This document shows, piece after piece, positions 5,169 to 6,284 of a DNA stretch of 6,284 nucleotides. The translations under genes and the position numbers were made by a program. Under the pieces are notes generated by a model. The model saw only the letters and a list, made by a program, of their open reading frames with translations. It was not told the origin of the DNA and made no database searches. The DNA comes from an uncultured Ruminococcus sp. (lineage in GTDB: Bacteria > Bacillota > Clostridia > Oscillospirales > Ruminococcaceae): the NCBI GenBank assembly GCA_910577575.1, contig CAJTOG010000082.1:1-6284 (forward strand). The letters run 5' to 3'. How positions within the stretch are numbered: the first letter of the stretch is position 1; each line of letters begins with the position of its first letter.

Positions 5169-5369
5169 ATGATGAAGAGAAAAGCAATCGTCAATGTTAA
5201 TGAATGCGTGGCATGCGGATGCTGCGTAAGAGTTTGTCCTAAAAATGCAATTAAAGTTTCGCAGGGAATCTATGCAGAAATCAATTATAATCTGTGTGTT
5301 GGTTGCGGAAAATGTGCAAAGGAATGTCCTGCAAGCGTGATAACACTGGTGGAGGTGACAAAGCAATGA
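5169..5369 (+). CDS. 2[4Fe-4S] bacterial-type ferredoxin
   Basis: A 66-residue soluble electron carrier with two classic cluster motifs: C13-x2-C16-x2-C19-x3-C23-P and C43-x2-C46-x2-C49-x3-C53-P. Each set gives three cysteines to one [4Fe-4S] cluster and its last cysteine to the other. C18 is an extra cysteine. Length and internal two-fold symmetry are typical of clostridial-type ferredoxins. The start at 5169 is supported by AGGAGG (5154-5159) with 9-base spacing; a second ATG at 5172 fits less well. The TGA overlaps the ATG of the next gene (ATGA), so the two are translationally coupled and the ferredoxin probably passes electrons to or from the membrane protein downstream. The promoter bears a Crp/Fnr-type palindrome. 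FrdX-like ferredoxins controlled by Crp/Fnr-type HcpR regulators are a known theme in anaerobes; whether this is one is inference. Confidence 0.93.
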   Translation: MMKRKAIVNVNECVACGCCVRVCPKNAIKVSQGIYAEINYNLCVGCGKCAKECPASVITLVEVTKQ

Positions 5370-5962
5370 AGCAAAAGAAAAAATGGTATGATTATCTTTG
5401 GATATTTTCTATTACATACTTGATATTAGGATTCTTCAATATTCTTTTTGCATGGCTCGGACTGTTATGCTTTTTTATACCGATTATTATATCGGTTATT
5501 AAGGGAAATAAGGCATACTGTAACCGATATTGTGGAAGAGGTCAGTTATTTTCCCTAATAGGAGGCAAATTTGGTCTTTCTCGTAAAAAAGATATTCCCC
5601 AATGGATGAAATCAAAATATTTCCGGTATGGGTTTTTAGTCTTCTTTTTTGCGATGTTTTTTCTCATGCTTTGGAACACCTATTTGGTTTTTGCAGGAAC
5701 GAGGGATTTAAGCCAAACTGTTAAGCTGTTTTGGACTTTTAAGCTTCCATGGCATTGGGCTTATCATGGGACTCTGTTTTCGCCAGGAGTCGCACAATTT
5801 GCATTTGGATTTTATAGTGTAATGCTCACATCTACCGTTCTCGGATTTGTTACCATGATTTTATTCAAGCCCCGTTCATGGTGTGTGTATTGTCCGATGG
5901 GAACAATGACTCAGCTAATATGTAAAGTAAAAAATGTGACTTCATCACGGAATCAAAAATAA
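5366..5962 (+). CDS. NapH-like Cys-containing membrane protein, without its own ferredoxin domain
   Basis: A 198-residue integral membrane protein. Hydrophobic spans are at about 11-45 (probably two helices), 88-111 and 145-167. Two cysteine motifs lie at membrane edges: YCNRYCGRGQLF (C52, C56) and WCVYCPMGTMTQL (C173, C176; C186 nearby). Paired C-x3-C-x3-G and C-x2-CPxGT motifs are the hallmark of the NapH/CcoG/RnfH-like '4Fe-4S binding' membrane family, which moves electrons between quinol or membrane partners and Fe-S proteins. Those relatives usually carry a C-terminal ferredoxin domain. Here it is absent, and the separate ferredoxin just upstream (ATGA overlap) probably replaces it. The start at 5366 is set by GGAGGTGA (5351-5358) with 7-base spacing; an in-frame ATG at 5294 lies inside the ferredoxin gene and is rejected. 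Partners and physiological reaction are not evident. Confidence 0.85.
   Translation: MKQKKKWYDYLWIFSITYLILGFFNILFAWLGLLCFFIPIIISVIKGNKAYCNRYCGRGQLFSLIGGKFGLSRKKDIPQWMKSKYFRYGFLVFFFAMFFLMLWNTYLVFAGTRDLSQTVKLFWTFKLPWHWAYHGTLFSPGVAQFAFGFYSVMLTSTVLGFVTMILFKPRSWCVYCPMGTMTQLICKVKNVTSSRNQK
5935..5949. promoter_or_regulatory. Second, imperfect TGTGA-N5-TCAC site
   Basis: TGTGACTTCATCACG has the same half-sites and the same N5 spacing as the operator at 5100-5114, with one mismatch in the outer base. It lies inside the last codons of the membrane-protein gene, not in a promoter, so it may be chance or an auxiliary site. Confidence 0.25.
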
Positions 5963-6013
5963 AAAATGGGTATACTAAGTATATAAATCAAAATAAATGA
6001 AAGTGATAAAATG

Positions 6014-6093
6014 TCAGTTTTAACGGTAAAATTGTGCGACGGTCTATCGGAGCAATATCAAAAACACAGATACTTGCCATGTTAGAGGATTAA
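6014..6093 (+). pseudogene. C-terminal remnant of a probable thioredoxin, frameshifted
   Basis: The phase starting at 6014 reads VSFNGKIVRRSIGAIS; after loss of one base in an A-run at about 6061-6064, the next phase continues KTQILAMLED to TAA 6091-6093. Joined, this matches the last beta-hairpin and helix of thioredoxins, the F.NGK.V....GA..K......L pattern. The rest of the protein, including the WCGPC active site, is absent: only about 50 bases separate this scrap from the membrane-protein gene. A TAA just upstream (6008-6010) closes the phase. The end overlaps the convergent regulator gene by 12 bases. Thioredoxin family is inferred from a short match, so confidence is moderate. Confidence 0.5.
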
Positions 6094-6284
6094 TTTTTGC
6101 AGACGCTTTTTATCAAGAATTTTTATCCCTTTGCGTGAAACTTCAACTATTCCTTCACTTGAAAAATATTTCAGCATTCTTGACACTACCTCACGAGCAG
6201 ACCCCATATAACAGGCAATCTGCTCATGAGTCAATGTAATGGTATCGGAGTTAGTTCTTGCAGTTTCATCTAAGATAAAAATCG
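6082..6284 (-). CDS. Crp/Fnr-family transcriptional regulator, C-terminal part (5' end outside window)
   Basis: The minus strand encodes the last 66 residues of a regulator ending at TAA 6084-6082; its N-terminal cyclic-nucleotide-type sensory domain lies beyond the window. The visible part is the winged helix-turn-helix: ITLTHEQIACYMGSAREVVS, then RMLKYFSSEGIVEVSRKGIK and a short basic end. The recognition helix carries R-E-V-V-S-R, the same R-E-x3-R pattern E. coli CRP uses (R180, E181, R185) to read TGTGA; FNR instead has E-x2-S-R and reads TTGAT. So this protein is predicted to bind TGTGA-like half-sites, as found before the ferredoxin gene. What it senses (redox, NO, heme or nucleotide) cannot be told, since that domain is missing from the window. 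It is convergent with the ferredoxin operon. Confidence 0.88.
   Translation of the reverse strand, partial: IFILDETARTNSDTITLTHEQIACYMGSAREVVSRMLKYFSSEGIVEVSRKGIKILDKKRLQKLIL

Noticed and set aside
5294..5365. Longer N-terminus for the membrane protein
   Set aside because: It overlaps the ferredoxin cluster motif out of phase; GGAGGTGA and the ATGA overlap fix the start at 5366.
5106..5366. 86-codon minus-strand frame opposite the ferredoxin
   Set aside because: Shadow of the ferredoxin gene, caused by repeated Cys and Pro codons read in reverse.
5971..5983. TATACTAAGTATA palindrome after the membrane-protein gene
   Set aside because: Very short and AT-only apart from one pair; no T-run, so not a terminator, and easily chance in this composition.
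1..6284. CRISPR array, toxin-antitoxin pair or defence system
   Set aside because: No regularly spaced repeats and no recognisable effector or nuclease motifs anywhere in the window.

Overview
The window is AT-rich, with Gram-positive-style ribosome binding sites (AAGGAGG, GGAGGTGA), two textbook TTGACA-N17-TATAAT promoters and YesN-type AraC response regulators. This points to a low-GC anaerobic member of the Bacillota, probably a Clostridia/Ruminococcus-like gut organism. That placement is inference from style and gene content, not from a marker gene.

Layout. (1) 1-637: decayed or accessory DNA, holding a small sigma-factor-like gene broken by an in-frame TAA and a 54-codon reading frame in the same phase. 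Both abut the 3' end of a tRNA gene. (2) 676-762, minus strand: an intact tRNA-Leu(UAA) with its own consensus promoter. (3) 862-3703, plus strand: a tight three-gene signalling operon encoding a receiver-Hpt protein, a receiver-AraC response regulator and a receiver-histidine kinase. All three carry a receiver domain and none has a visible sensor or membrane segment. The first gene has a strong promoter and a strong Shine-Dalgarno but apparently starts with ATA. (4) 3704-4633: gene-poor DNA with a possible gene remnant, an unrecognised minus-strand reading frame, a terminator-like hairpin and a 55-bp near-perfect palindrome. (5) 4634-5015, minus strand: a NifX/NifB-family iron-molybdenum cofactor-binding protein gene broken by a nonsense codon and a frameshift. 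(6) 5100-5962, plus strand: a 2[4Fe-4S] ferredoxin overlapping a NapH-like Cys-containing membrane protein. (7) 6014-6093: a frameshifted C-terminal scrap of a probable thioredoxin. (8) 6082-6284, minus strand: the C-terminal DNA-binding half of a Crp/Fnr-family regulator, which continues past the window edge.

How they fit. The signalling operon contains every domain needed for a phosphorelay (His kinase, receivers, Hpt, DNA-binding output), but its input must come from another protein or from cytoplasmic ligand binding that is not visible here. The right half is a redox locus, part live and part decayed. The Crp/Fnr-like protein keeps the R-E-x3-R recognition-helix pattern of CRP. The ferredoxin promoter carries TGTGATTTAATCACA centred about 41 bp upstream of its predicted start and has no -35 box, which is the arrangement of a class II activator site. 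The simplest reading is that the regulator switches on the ferredoxin/membrane-protein pair. The pseudogenes around it suggest a redox island that is losing parts.
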